Assembly: GCF_000344685.1 (NCBI RefSeq)
Contig: NW_006920412.1
Span: forward strand, 1,033,705 to 1,097,704
Source of the DNA: Gloeophyllum trabeum ATCC 11539
Lineage: Eukaryota > Basidiomycota > Agaricomycetes > Gloeophyllales > Gloeophyllaceae
DNA length: 64,000 nt
Direction of reading: 5' to 3'
The notes below the pieces were generated by a model. The model saw nothing but the letters and a program-made list of their open reading frames with translations. It did not search any database and was not told where the DNA came from. A program made the translations under genes and the position numbers. Positions 12,082-23,644 of the stretch are shown in pieces. How positions within the stretch are numbered: position 1 is the first letter of the stretch; every line of letters starts with the position of its first letter.

Positions 12082-13209
12082 TAGTGTTGCTGCGCTGTTT
12101 ATTCTCCTGTTTGTTCCCACCAGGAACTGGGACCTTGGGTTTATTACTTTATATGTTCACGTCTATTGCCGTTGCTGCTTTGCACTTTGTATTCCTACCA
12201 ATAATGATGCTGAAGGGCGGGTAGTCGATTCCTAACTCAGCCTGGACTAACTCTGTCTGATCCCTGTGGCCAGTTGGCTCATTCGGGAATCACGCGTCGC
12301 GCGTCAGTGGCATCCTCAGCTGCAGACGACCCCTGAAAATCTACGATCATGCTTCAAACTTCCGAGGTGGTCGCCACAGATCCGTCGCAGTACGGTGTGT
12401 ATCTCCGTGCAGGTATGACGTGCAGGCTTGGCGATTGACCGGCATGCCTGCAAGCTATGTACGTTCCGTCCTTCCAAGTGCTCCTAACGAGGGCGGATAA
12501 TATTTTCCTGCTATTTTGTAGTCACGCTGACCGGCGTTCGCAGACGCGCAATTCTTTTCGGCGGGCGTTTACTTCGTCCATGACCGAAGGCTCAACGCTC
12601 CGGCATGACCGGTGCAGAACATGACGGACGTTGCGAATGCGAGATCATCTAATCAGAAGCCATGATCCGGAAGCACTCACCTCCAGCTGATGCCAGATGG
12701 GGGGCATAGTGTGGACGTCTTTGATGTCAGGTAAGGTTGCGTTCTTTCATTCAGCTCTCGCTATCTCTATTGAACGCCGTGCACCGATATGCCGCAAAAC
12801 GTGTCGCCGTACTGGTAGGACTCCTATTGAAGGTTATGGGTGCCCCCTTTCGTGCTGTGCACCAGAATTGGGGCACTACAACCGGCTGCACAACTCGGAT
12901 CGGCCCCATTGACCTGCCAGTCCCGTGAGGATCGTCTCTCGTTTTACCGTCCTATATTTGATATCTGCCGAGAAAATGTCCAGATAAGAGATCGGTCACA
13001 AAAAATACCGCTTTGTCTGCTTGTTGGCTCTCGTTACGGACACACGTGTGTGGGTGGAGTGCATTCCAAATTCCTATGTCGCGGAAATGTATATCACTTA
13101 TAGCGCTTATGCTCGGAGGGTAGTTGCTATCCCCCTCGTGCTCCTTCTGACCCCCCCCCCCTTCTCCGTCCTCTCAGCTCGAACGACAGGTCGAAGATCA
13201 CGCTCAGGC
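12082..13209. other. Gene-free interval upstream of the MFS transporter
   Basis: About 1.1 kb, one of the longest empty stretches here. Several open frames of about 60-90 codons on the + strand lack splice support or family resemblance. An 11-base C run at 13151-13161 within a pyrimidine-rich tract sits about 50 bp before the MFS start. The interval probably contains the 3' end of the upstream gene and a long promoter. Confidence 0.45.
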
Positions 13210-15215
13210 ATGCCTTACTATCTCAACCCTTTCGCAAAGCATGATGTGTCGCACTTCCCTGGCGTCCTAATGACTCTGGAGGAAGCTCAGGCTTATCATG
13301 CCTCGGGTGAGAGGCCAGAGTCGGATATCAAAGACTCAAAGGCCACAGAAGCCGGGATGGAAAGCATCGGGGACTATGTCCCGTACTCTATTGAGGGACT
13401 AAGAGCTGAAATCGATAATGACATTTCGACTACTGGGTACGACACCTCCTACGATCGTACGTGCTGCTTCCTTTGGTCCTGTACACCAGAAATCCCTGAA
13501 CCGTCGATCCGGGCCCTGTATGATATCGGTTCTGATGTGTTCGCAGGCAAATCCAAGCTTATTAACAAGGCTATACAAGACATCGGCATGGGACGCTATC
13601 AGTACGAATTATTCTGCCTCTGCGGCTTCGGATGGGCAGCAGACAAGTAAGTCTGGCACCGTAGCGCCTACTCACCTTTTGCACGCACAGAATGTTCTAA
13701 TCGTTATTCGGTAGCCTTTGGCTCCAGGTGCGCGCTGACTATCCTCCCAAATAATGTGGGAGCCGGTCGAATTGACCTCGGGGACGTTCCAGGGTGTTGC
13801 ATTGTGCTTGCCGCAGTTGAGCGCGGATTTCGGGATCAACAGCAACACAGTCCGATATACGACTTGCGCGTTATTCGTCGGTCTATGCATTGGGGCTAGT
13901 TTCTGGGGCATTGCATCGGACATTGTCGGACGGCGCCTGGCCTTCAACTTCACGCTATTTATCGCAGGCGTCTTCGGTGTGGCTGCCGGCGCGGCGCCTG
14001 ACTGGATCGCAGCATGCGGCCTCTTCTCGGCGATGGGCTTTGGCGTAGGAGGGAACTTACCCGTGGACGGAGCATTATTCCTTGAATTCTTGCCCTTCGC
14101 CTCCGCGAACCTCCTAATGCTTCTTTCCGTATGGTGGCCAGTTGGCCAATTGGTAGCTTCATTAGGTGAGAAGTGTCTGTTATGTCGTCATTGATGAGCC
14201 GACCCTAACCCTGATTCACGCGTTAGTTGCCTGGGGATTCATTCCTAATTACCCAACTAATGAGGGCTGGCGATATTTCGTATACACTATGGGAGCACTG
14301 ACGCTTGCTATGTTCATTTGCCGGTTCTTCTTCTTCCACCTGTTCGAGTCGCCCAAATTCCTTTTGGCCCGAGGAAGACAGGCTGAGGCAGTGGCCGTAA
14401 TTCACGGGCTCGCGTACAAGAATAAGACAAAGACTTGGCTAACTGAGGAGATCCTCAATGAAATTTGCGGTACCCCGGATAACGCACAACAGGAGACTCG
14501 ACTCTCGAACACTGAAATTTTTCGAAGGTTTTTTGCTCGATTTTCGAAAGACAGGATTTCCCCTCTCTTCTCCAACTGGCGCGTTGGCGTGACAAGTGAG
14601 TGTTTAAACTTGAATAGTCCCGATCAACCCGCTGATGCCCTCTCAGCTGCTTTGATCTGGGTCTGCTGGGCGACGATCGGTATGGGGTACCCTCTCTTCA
14701 ACTCCTTCCTCCCCCAGTACTTCGCACGCGTCGGCAAGACCGGCCAGACGCAGACAACATACGAGGTCTACCGCAACTACGCCATCGAGTCCGTCGTCGG
14801 CGTGCCCGGCTCCGTCATCGGCGCGTACACCGTCGACATCCCGTACGTCGGGCGCAAGGGCACCATGGCGCTCTCGACGCTCATCAGCGCGATCTTCCTC
14901 TTCCTCTTCACCATCTCCGCCGACGCAAAGTACCAGCTCGCGTTCTCGTGCGTCGAGTCCTTCTTCCAGAACATCATGTACGGCGTGCTCTACGCGTACA
15001 CCCCGGAGGTCTTCCCCGCGCCCAACCGCGGCACCGGCACGGGCATCGCGTCGTTCCTCAACCGCATCACCGGTCTCTGCGCGCCCCTCGTCGCTATCAA
15101 CGCGGGCAAGGCGAACCCGAACGGTCCGGTGTACGCGTCGGGCTCGCTCATTCTGGCTGCGTTCGTGGCCATGTGCCTACTGCCCATCGAGACTAGGGGA
15201 AAGATGAGCCTCTAG
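13210..15215 (+). CDS. MFS transporter (SV2/sugar-transporter type)
   Basis: Plasma- or organelle-membrane secondary transporter of the major facilitator superfamily; substrate unknown. Exons 13210-13456, 13547-13646, 13715-13727, 13793-14165, 14227-14595 and 14647-15215 give 556 aa. The conserved lead-in DIGMGRYQYELFCLCGFGWAADN-LWLQ spans a 13-nt microexon (13715-13727) that encodes most of LWLQ. After it come the first helices, the MFS loop motif GIASDIVGRRLAF (usual G-x3-D-x2-GRR), the LFESPKFLLARGR linker, and the second half with VDIPYVGRKGTM and YTPEVFPAPNRGTGTG. Intron 1 (90 nt) is a multiple of three without stops, so intron retention would insert 30 residues. Start chosen at MPYYLNPFAK, consistent with a soluble N-terminus. 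Confidence 0.88.
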
Positions 15216-15674
15216 TCGGCGCGCCCAAAACAAAATGTACTATTCCGCCCTCTGACAGAGCGTCAGAGGCCTCCAGCGATATATATATCCCGACCCGGAG
15301 CTCGAGGTGCACAAGCGATTCCATTTCTTGGATCAAGCAGAGAGTACGTAGAGCATACGCAGAATATACGCTACCGGTACAGATCTAGAAAGACAGGAAG
15401 GAGCCAATGGATACAGTGGGGAGAGGTACAAACTACTTTGAACGACGAGAGCACTAGCGTAGCGTATCTATACCCTAGCATGATAACGAGAAGTGTACGA
15501 GAAATTGACGACATTAAACACTCGAGGAAAGAGAAAAACTGAACGACCAAACGCGATAAATGCACAGCATAGCAGAGCGACCGTAATGTAGATATGAATA
15601 AGAAAACCGAGACGGAAGCGAAACAAAAGCAGGACCGGGACCGCAAACCCCAACTAAACTGCGCTGGGCATGAC
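15216..15674. other. Convergent 3' intergenic region
   Basis: Lies between the 3' ends of the MFS gene (+) and the unknown protein (-), so it should hold two poly(A) regions. AT-rich and without a supported gene. Confidence 0.45.
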
Positions 15675-17549
15675 CTATGTCAGCTCAAGCACGCTGGTCT
15701 CGAGCACGCGGAACACGCCCGGCTCGGTCGTCTCGGGGAACCCGATGATATCTCTCCAGTTGACGTTGTTAGCCTCCTTCTCGCCCGCGCCGGACCAGTT
15801 GATCAGGTCGTCGTCGGAGATGCCGCGGAACATGAGGAAGAGGCGGTTGAAGAGGCACGACTCGGCCGTGACGGAGATGTCGATGGCGGCGGCGATGCGC
15901 GAGGGGGAGAGCAGGCGGTATGCGATGTTGCGGTGGTTCGCGAAGAGGGCGAGGTTGTTGCTGGAGGGGGAATGTTAGTTTCAGAGTAGGAAAGAGAGAG
16001 AATGGACGTTCGCACTTGATGAAGTTGCTCCGGGTGTGCATCGTCAGACCAAGCTTGTCAAGGACGTCTTGGAGGTGCCCGACAAAGTCGCGGAAGGGCA
16101 TTGCGTAACTGTTCCGCGGCGCGAGCAGCTCCATCGGGTCCAGTAGATCCGCGTCGGGTCTACCCACGCGTTAGCATCTTCGAAGGACGATAAACGGTGT
16201 GCACTCACATTGCCTCATAATATATGCTTGTCGCGACCATCATACTCTCGAAGTGTTCCATCGCACCTCCGGGGTGGACTCTCAAAAAGTACTTGATCTT
16301 ATTATCCTCCACCGTCTCCGCCGGCGGCCACGTCAGCCCCATCTTCCAGAACTGCGAGAACGTGAGGTACACATCGCAGTACTGCTGCGCCGGCGGGAGC
16401 AAGCTCAAATGGCACTTGGCCGTCGCGGGCTTCGCGACTACCGCGAGCCTCGTCAGCGCCTTGGTGTTCACCACCAGATCGGTGATGCTCTGCCCGTTGG
16501 TGATCGCGGCCGTGGGCGCGACCTCCTCCTGCGGGGGCAGGCGCGTGCCGGAGAACTCCATCTTGTGGGTGTCGCCCTGGTGCACGATGTTGAGCTTGCC
16601 CCAGAAGGCGCCCTCGACCATCGTGCCGTCCTCCATGCGCGCCATGTCGAGGTCGCCGTCCGAGGCGACGGTCGTTTCGAGCGCGACGGTTTGGCCGGGT
16701 TGGAGCTCGAGGCTGAAGACGGCGGGCATTTCGAGCACTGGTGGGGGTCTGGAGAAGGAATTGTAAATGGCATGAAATAATTTGTGGAGAGTGCTATGTG
16801 CTTACGGTGGTGTCGGTGGTCTGGTGTAGATAGAGGTTAGGTTTTGGCATTGAAGCGAGTTATGCGTCGACGTACCGAGGCTCTTCTTCTGGTGGCGGTG
16901 GTGCATCGCTGACGATCTCCACTCGGAGACCTTGCACACCCATAATCGCGATTTGGTACGAATCTTCGCCCGTCAGCTATCATATCATGCATGAGAACTA
17001 GATATGAATACCAGAAGGGAGGATCGTACATAGATGTATGGCCCTGATACCAATCGCTGGAGATAAGATGTGAGATTCGAGGATCGCGCGCAGTAGCTCA
17101 AGGGGAGGGAACGTACGGCAGCGTGTAATGATGCATATTCGACGGGGACTCGTAGGCTGAAGATGGCATCTGGTGGGGGTTTAGCCCAATCTCTTGCCAG
17201 GGCTTCCAGATCACCAAAGCTGCTTGGAAGCTGCGGGTTCCTTACATCAGCGCACCGTGCTATCTACGATCGAGCAGCACTCGCCATCCGAACGGTCTCC
17301 ATGTCCCCGAACGACAGGGTCAGCAATCGCTGGCGGGCGAGAGCCATGTGCTGCTGTCTCTCTCTGAGATCTACGTCCTTGTTGCTCTTGGGACCGCCGC
17401 CGCCGCCTTTGATCTTGCCCCAGAGCGAGGAGGGCAAGCTGGCACTGGTGGACCTGTGGGCGGGGAAAGAGTGGCACGGTGGTGAGCAGCAGCGGACTGG
17501 AGCCTAAAGCAACGCTCGGAGGCTCTACTCACGCAGGTGAGAGAAGCAT
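15675..17549 (-). CDS. Conserved-looking protein of unknown function, nine exons
   Basis: Not recognised. Exons 17549-17533, 17453-17285, 17230-17117, 17056-17030, 16976-16876, 16820-16806, 16748-16209, 16159-16016 and 15960-15675 give about 470 aa. The start is MLLSPASTSASLPSSLWG. An N-terminal basic/glycine segment is followed by LSFGDMETVRM, a mid-region with GEDSYQIAIMGVQGLRVEIV, a proline-rich linker (partly from a 15-nt microexon), a beta-rich domain (PAVFSLELQPGQTVALET; GAFWGKLNIVHQGDTHKMEF) and an alpha-rich end with many aromatic residues (FLRVHPGGAMEHFESMMVAT). There is no signal peptide or membrane helix. The splice at 17284/17231 needs a GC donor (GCGAGT) and is the weakest junction; the others preserve frame cleanly. 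Low-complexity bias is absent, so it is probably a real conserved cytosolic protein. Confidence 0.65.
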
Positions 17550-17994
17550 GGCGGACTAGAGTTCGAGGTGTGCGGGCAGAGGTGTGGATAGTGAAGCTGT
17601 GAAAGTGCGGGTATGTATAAGTACGGAGCCACTAGGGACTTTTTGGATGGATCTGGCGAGGGTTAAGAGACAAGAGTCATTTTCCTGGAAAGGGCTGCTA
17701 TAGACGGCACGCGAGGGAAACACGAGGCAGGATCGGGGCCAAGGGTGATGCTAATAGTAGCGGCTTTGGAGATCGATGCTGTCCGCCCTTTTGTGCGAGC
17801 CCGCTGCCACAGCCCAGCGCGTGGCTTGATGCTGTACAGCCCGGTGCAGCAGCTGCAGTGTAAATACGAGGACTCGGAGAGGGTGCAGAGAGGTATAGCA
17901 GTCCCGAAAAGGCAGTCAGAGTCCGACGTCATGTCCACGTGGCTCCCGGAATATTTCGAAGCGGACTCGCGCTCGGACTCTGCAGTCTGCAGCC
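17550..17994. other. Divergent promoter region, unknown gene / AIM34-like
   Basis: About 445 bases between two head-to-head genes. A perfect CCACGTGG E-box palindrome at 17935-17942 lies about 50 bp before the AIM34-like start, close to a CGACGTCA word. These are potential bHLH and bZIP sites; use is inferred. Confidence 0.45.
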
Positions 17995-18919
17995 ATGTTG
18001 CGCTTCGCCTCGTCGTCCATCGCCAGGCCCGCCGTCGCCCACCGCCGCAGGAACCTCGTCTCCACCGTCCTCCTCAACCGCGACTGGCAGACCGAGTCCG
18101 TCGCCGACCTCAAGCAGGAGCTCAGGAAGCGCGGCCTGTCCCAGTACGTCCCTGTCTGCCCATCATCCCATTGTCCTCACTCGTGCCCCGCAGGAAAGGG
18201 AACAAGGCTACCCTGATCACGCGCATACTCGAGCACGAGCAGCAGCGCTCTATCGAACACGTTTCGCCCTCGCCCGCTGCCCCAGCCGGCCAGGTCCGGA
18301 AGGCGTCCTCCACTAACGTCCCTGGCCTCCCCGAATCCGCTCAGCCCCCCCCTCCCCCTCTTCCTCAGGACTTTATAGCTGTCAAGCTACCCGATCTGTC
18401 AGGGCCTGACCCGGAACCCCCGGTTCAGATTGTACGTCAGCTTGCTTGCAGATCCTTGCCTTACGTTCTCTAATCCTCCTGCAGCCGTCCACGCCCGACT
18501 TCTGGGAATCCTCCCTGGAAAAGACCCCTCATGCGGCAGTTGCTGAGCCCGTCGAGCCCGCGCCGCCCAAGCTGCATGTCGTAGCAGGCTCGGCCACGCA
18601 CCACGGTGGTGGTCCATCCGCCCAGGTCCACGACTCTGAAGAAGTCCCGCCACCACCCGCCCCCGAGCCGGCTCAGCCTACCACTGCCTTGGGGTCCCTC
18701 TTCAGGGATGTTGCCGAAGACCTAGGGCTGCCTACGCAGAGCGCGCGGAAGGTCGTCGAAAGCGCCCAAGAACAGTTTTTGGGCACACCTGAATCCACGG
18801 AGACAAGCGGGGATGTCAAGAGTTACGAGAGGAAACTCGACTCTAAGGAGAAGCGGGGTGTGCTGGTCCTTGTTGGTTTGCTTGTTGGGGGATGGTTGGC
18901 GGGTGGGCTGAATAGCTGA
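17995..18919 (+). CDS. AIM34: Mitochondrial SAP-domain protein, AIM34-like
   Basis: Exons 17995-18143, 18194-18431 and 18485-18919 give 273 aa. The N-terminus is a basic, Ser/Arg-rich amphipathic presequence (MLRFASSSIARPAVAHRRR) typical of mitochondrial import. A SAP domain follows at about 30-66 (SVADLKQELRKRGLSQ, then KGNKATLITRILEHE), interrupted by a 50-nt intron. The middle is Pro/Ala-rich and disordered. The C-terminus has one membrane helix (GVLVLVGLLVGGWLAGG). This order of presequence, SAP and C-terminal helix is that of yeast Aim34, whose molecular role is poorly known. SAP motifs often bind nucleic acid, so a DNA- or RNA-related role at the inner membrane is possible but inferred. 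Confidence 0.78.
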
Positions 18920-19363
18920 GGGCCAGTCTAATGCTGGTGCTGTTCCCTCTGCTGTCCGTAGCTTCTCCTGTGATAATAGAAGGCTAATTCTATGTGTCAC
19001 CCCTACGCTCTTGGAATGAGCTTAGCGGATTATGCGCCCTCTGCAGCGCACTCGGCTTGTTGAGCACAGACTTTAACCGACGTGATGGAAAAGGACACCT
19101 CACGAACTGAAATTCTCACTGCGTTCTGTCATCTTGCAGAGGAAACGAGAAGATATGCGTCCATTTGACAGTCCAAAACATAACCCAAACTGGGTTACAC
19201 GCGTGACGTCACAGCTATTAGCTCCCGTGACGGCTCGCGACACGGCCACATTTATCCCCGCGAAGCGCGTGCGTCGCGTCATCACCGTCGGGAGCGTCGA
19301 CGGCCTTTACAACCTCTATCTCACTTCTGACATTTACTATCGACACAGTGGATACACCTCACA
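18920..19363. other. Intergenic, CMR1 promoter
   Basis: About 440 bases. Contains the composite ACGCGT/TGACGTCA element annotated separately and no supported gene. Confidence 0.45.
19199..19212. promoter_or_regulatory. Composite ACGCGT/TGACGTCA element upstream of CMR1
   Basis: ACGCGTGACGTCAC at 19199-19212 overlaps an MCB-like ACGCGT and a CRE/ATF TGACGTCA word. The 14 bases are identical to 5101-5114 upstream of F-box-like copy 2. It ends about 150 bp before the CMR1 start, a spacing similar to that at the F-box gene. Binding factors are inferred. Confidence 0.5.
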
Positions 19364-21812
19364 ATGCCCAAGACAGCATAGTAAGTCTTCCTTGCTCACA
19401 GCTTCTAATACTTCTCTGAGTCACCCTCCCCCCCAGCGAACTCGAGCGCGAAGCGAACATCGCAAAGAATCGGGCAATACTCGAAGAGCTCGACCTCAAG
19501 GGCGCGGTCGCCCAGCTCGGGCTGCCCTCCAAAGGCGCGCAGGCGAAGAGAGCGGCCGCGGCAGCGAAGCCGGTGCAGCCCGCGAAGAAGCGCAAGCGCG
19601 AGGAGAAGGACGAGGCGCCCGCGCCTAGGAGGCAGTCGACGCGCCTGAGGCGGGCGGGCGCGGCGGACCCGAATGAGACGCCGGCGGAGAGGAAGATACG
19701 GGAGGTGAGTGGGTACGATGCGTTGTGCGTTGGTCAGGAGGCTGAATGGGGAGGTAGAAATTGGAGGAGGAGAGGAGGATGAAGGAGGAGGAGGAGCGCC
19801 TGGAGGCGGAGGAGAAGGCGCGGGAGGCGCGCAAGCCGCGCCATCAGGACCTGGATCTGGAGACGTTGATGGAGGGCGAGCAGCCAGAGGACGTTGCCGC
19901 GCTGAAGAGCACGCTCGCGGAGGTCTGCAAGACTTCGCACGCAAAGCGGACCGCCGAGCAGGATGCATTTGTATTCGACGACGACGAGAAGGAGGAGGTA
20001 GGGCTGGCTGCGCTGAGGAAGAGGATGCAGAAGCTAAAGGTCGTGGCGCGCGCAAAGGTGACCCAGGATAGGGTGTATAGTGCGGTGTACCACCCGGAAG
20101 TGAGCAAGGATATTATTCTGTTTGGAGGTAGGCGTGCCCAGTAGTCTGGAGGAAGATGCTGGCTCATGTTGACGTAGATAAGCACGGGCAGTTGGGGCTC
20201 TGGGATGCTCGCGCCGCTCCGGATGAGGTGGCGGGCGAGGACGAGGAGGTCTCGGCCACCGCTAATGGAGAGGATGGCAAATATTGGCGCATGCAAGCTC
20301 ACTGGCCCGTCACGTCCAAGTCCTCGATATCCACGGTTAAACTCGACCCCATAGACTCTAACAACGTAAGCTGTTGCTTTCCTTGTTCACGCCTATTTTC
20401 GGTGTCACGGGCAGAGACGTGATCCGCACATTCAGGGAGAAGCGACCCTCTTCTTAATCTGATGCTCATGATGCTTTCAGGTATTCACCAGTGCTTACGA
20501 CTGCACTATCCGAAAATTGGATCTCACTACCGGGGTCTCGAGAGAAATCCATTCGACAGAGGATGTCCTAATCTCAAGTATCGACCTCCCTCCCGCTGGC
20601 CACGAAATGTGGATATCGGATGCTCTCGGCGGCATAAGCCATCTCGACCTGCGAGAGCACCCGTCGAAAGCCAGGTGGTACGGCTTGTCCGACCAGAAAA
20701 TCGGCTGCGTTAGCATAAACCCGGTCAACCCGCAGTACCTGCTGACGGCGTCAAACAGCAGAGCTCTCAGGTGCGTCGTCGGGTTGGGCGTGCGTACACA
20801 TCTCCGCCGGCTGATCGTGCGTGATGGCGGGACCCACTATCTCGTGATCTGACAGATTGTGGGATGCACGCAAGCTGCAGACATTCTCTGGGGTGGCCGA
20901 GGGCGCGTTGCTTACGCCCCCGCCCTCGTCCCCGGTTCCAGCTTCGCGCATACGTGGCGCGACTACTGATGATAGGGCTGGCCCCGAGGAGCACGGGGCC
21001 GAGGAGGTCGAGCAGTTCCTCAAGTCGAAGCGGGGAAAGGGCTGCTTACGTGCCGAATGGGTCCACGGCAAGTCGGTGAGCTCTGCGTACTGGGACCCGC
21101 GGGGAAGGAGTATTGTTAGCACTTCCTACGATGATACTCTGCGCTGTGAGTGGCGGCTCGTTGTCTTCTGCCGCACCGGGCTTGTTCTTATTGTTTTCAC
21201 CTAGTATGGGACATAAGACCGGCTGCCTTTGATAAGGGTACCACTCTTCCCTCGTTCCGGCCCTTCAGCCAGATCCGTCACAACTGTCAGACGGTGCGTC
21301 ATCGGCTCTCGACCATGTCCTTGATGGAATCGTCTAATTTTGGTCTACCCACTCGTCCCGCTGCTCTTCCAGGGCAAGTGGTTGACAATTTTGAAGGCAC
21401 AGTGGACTCCGAACCCTGACGTGTACCCACATTTTACGGTAAGCACGGTTGCATTACTCTTCACTGGCCCCGTCTAACGAGAAATTTTAGATTGGGAATA
21501 TGGACCATTCTCTGGATATCTTCTCATGCAAGGTAAAGGTCCTCGGACCACCTTTATGTAATTCAGGATTAACGCCCGCCATGATGTAGGGAGACGTCGT
21601 TGCTAAACTCTCGGATCGTCAGAGGTCAGTCCCATCGCCTTTTACGATACTTCTTCGGGGCAGATTCGCTCAGCTGGGCTCTTCACGAATCTCGCAGAAT
21701 CTCGGCTGTGCAAGCGGTAACTTGCTCACATCCCAGCATCGTTGAACGCGCGGCTAGTGGGAATGCAAGCGGCCGATGTGTTCTCTGGGCCCTACCGGAT
21801 GACTCTTCGTAG
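19364..21812 (+). CDS. CMR1: DNA damage-binding WD-repeat protein Cmr1
   Basis: WDR76/Cmr1-type WD40 protein that binds UV-damaged DNA and acts in replication-stress and protein-quality-control foci in the nucleus. Eleven exons (19364-19380, 19437-19704, 19758-20127, 20178-20365, 20481-20770, 20856-21145, 21205-21293, 21373-21438, 21491-21532, 21590-21624, 21698-21812) give 589 aa. The N-terminus is charged and helical (ELEREANIAKNRAILEELDL, as in yeast Cmr1), then basic (AKKRKREEKD, likely nuclear signal). The propeller has WD blades GQLGLWDAR, ALRLWDARKL and LRLWDIRPA, and the diagnostic PHFTIGNMDHSLDIFS near the end. Five small exons lie at the 3' end (35-115 nt). Identification is firm; the last two junctions are slightly less sure. 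Confidence 0.9.
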
Positions 21813-22312
21813 CATCCTAGTAATGATGCACCTCTGTTTTTGTGATGTAATCGGATTGGTATACGAATGTAGGTTATAAGGAGGCTGATCAACTCATGAT
21901 GTTCCATCCTTCGGGAAACAATTCTGTGGGCATGTCGGTGTCACGAATGACAAGGTTCCATCGATTTGACTGGACGGCAGCTATTCGCGGCCTCATGAGA
22001 TTCAGAGATTGCATCTCTTTGGGAGTGCTTAAAGGGATCTGAGTGAAGTCCTATCTCGATTACCTACTGTCACTTCGGTGCGCTCTCGGTACTTTCTCCC
22101 GAAGCTTCTTCATTTTCGCTAGTGCCTCCATCCTATTGTCTAGCAGACGACGCGAGAGTGGCAGAGGGCGGTACTCATAAAGTACGTTCCTCTGTTGTTG
22201 ATGGGGCCTATATTCTAACGCGTATTCTGCCCAACGCAGGTGCGAGATCTACCCGGAAACTGCTTCAACGTCCCAGTCCCATTACCATCACAGTCGTGGC
22301 CGGGTCTCCGAC
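21813..22312. other. Intergenic, promoter of the zinc-finger gene
   Basis: About 500 bases of 3' end plus promoter. One ACGCGT word lies at 22218-22223. An upstream non-coding or short coding exon of the zinc-finger gene could be hidden here, but no frame supports it. Confidence 0.4.
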
Positions 22313-23432
22313 ATGGCTTATCCCTCTGTTCCTGTACAACAGAGCGCATGCCATGGAATGACCGGCATGCCTTACGATACCAATGTTGCTCCGAATAATT
22401 CGGGGTGCTACGTCCAAAACTACGATGCCCTCGCCTGCTACCCTGCTTATTCTAACCCTTCAATGGTAGTGGAGGGACCTATCCACGACCAGGCAAGTTT
22501 CCTTTGTTCGTAATATTGAACTACCGATGGCTAAAGTGTGCCGTGGCGGTCAGGTCGCGAGCATCGGATGTGGCGTGTCTTATGGTTGCACTGGCCCAGA
22601 CTCCAGGCCTTATTCATCGTTCAATTACGCAACAGCAGTCAATCCTGACATCCCAACTAGGACAGGATATGTGGTAAAACCCACTGCTGAACAGCGATCG
22701 GACACCTTGCACTTTAATCCACCCACGCAGGATCGATCTCCATCGGGATATGCCTGTGTCGTTGAGCGCGGCGAAGGTGTTATCCACGCTTCAGCTCGGC
22801 AGCATCCCAATCAAGGTTCTTTACAATATGGGGCCCTATTCGCGAGTAGGAGATCCTCATTACAGCCTGGGCACACACCGCACTTCCCTGCATACAACGA
22901 TCCACCTTCTCCGCCCGTGTCAGATTATTCCGACTTGAATATCTCATCAGGCAGTGTCGACAGTTCCGCAGGCTGGATCAGGATGGCCGTAAGCAGTAGC
23001 TGCAGCATCCCTGGACAGTCGCAGCAAATGGAGAATTCTTACTACAGCCCCCTGCGAGACTCTCGGTCTCCCGACAGCAAGGCGAGCCCTCGTCAAAACA
23101 AGAAACCGGACATGGGAAAACTTTTCGCTTGCCCGTATGTCAACCCATTCACGAACCAAACGGACTGCCCAGAAACCTTCACCCGGGCATCAGATGCGCG
23201 CCGCCATGTCGCGACGGCTCATGCGCAGATCGAGGAAGGATGGGTCGCTGCTGGGGTGTTGAGCCCCAACAGAGCCCTTGCGTTGCAGCGATCGACGCGG
23301 GTTACCTGCGAGCGATGCTCAAAATCGTTCTCGCGGCTGGATGCTCTTTTTAGACACATGGAAGGTGTCGGGAAGAACGGAAGATACTGTAATCCAGACA
23401 GGCAGGACAATTGGCAGAACACAACTGTGTGA
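22313..23432 (+). CDS. C2H2-type zinc-finger protein, likely transcription factor
   Basis: Exons 22313-22492 and 22554-23432 give 352 aa. Most of the protein is low-complexity (Ser, Pro, Tyr, Asn). Two fingers sit at the C-terminus. The first has widely spaced cysteines (CPYVNPFTNQTDCPETF) with RRHVATAH. The second is VTCERCSKSFSRLDALFRHM, followed by a distant Cys. That spacing is seen in fungal finger proteins that bind DNA; target and pathway are unknown. The single intron (22493-22553) needs a GC donor in strong context (CAG|GCAAGT). No GT donor nearby restores the frame. The start at 22313 is the first ATG of a long open frame. Confidence 0.72.
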
Positions 23433-23644
23433 AGACGATCGACATAAGAGTGTGACAAGGCTGCTGGCAACTTGTCCGCGTCGTTGGTCTGTATATGCCA
23501 TAGTACAGTATTTGGGGAATGCCGATGGACACTACTATTGTTTTAATACTGTAGTTAATAGTAGGCGCACGATAATCAGGGCATGTGTAATCACATTATA
23601 ATATACGGACCAGAACTTACATCGAGAATACTACTACTAGCTGT

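Noticed and set aside
12697..13103. Short rightward open frames before the MFS gene
   Set aside because: They overlap each other in all three frames and show no motif or splice context; likely chance frames in GC-balanced DNA.
19705..20071. Long purine-rich open frames in the alternative frames of CMR1
   Set aside because: They are shadows of the Glu/Lys-rich helical part of CMR1.
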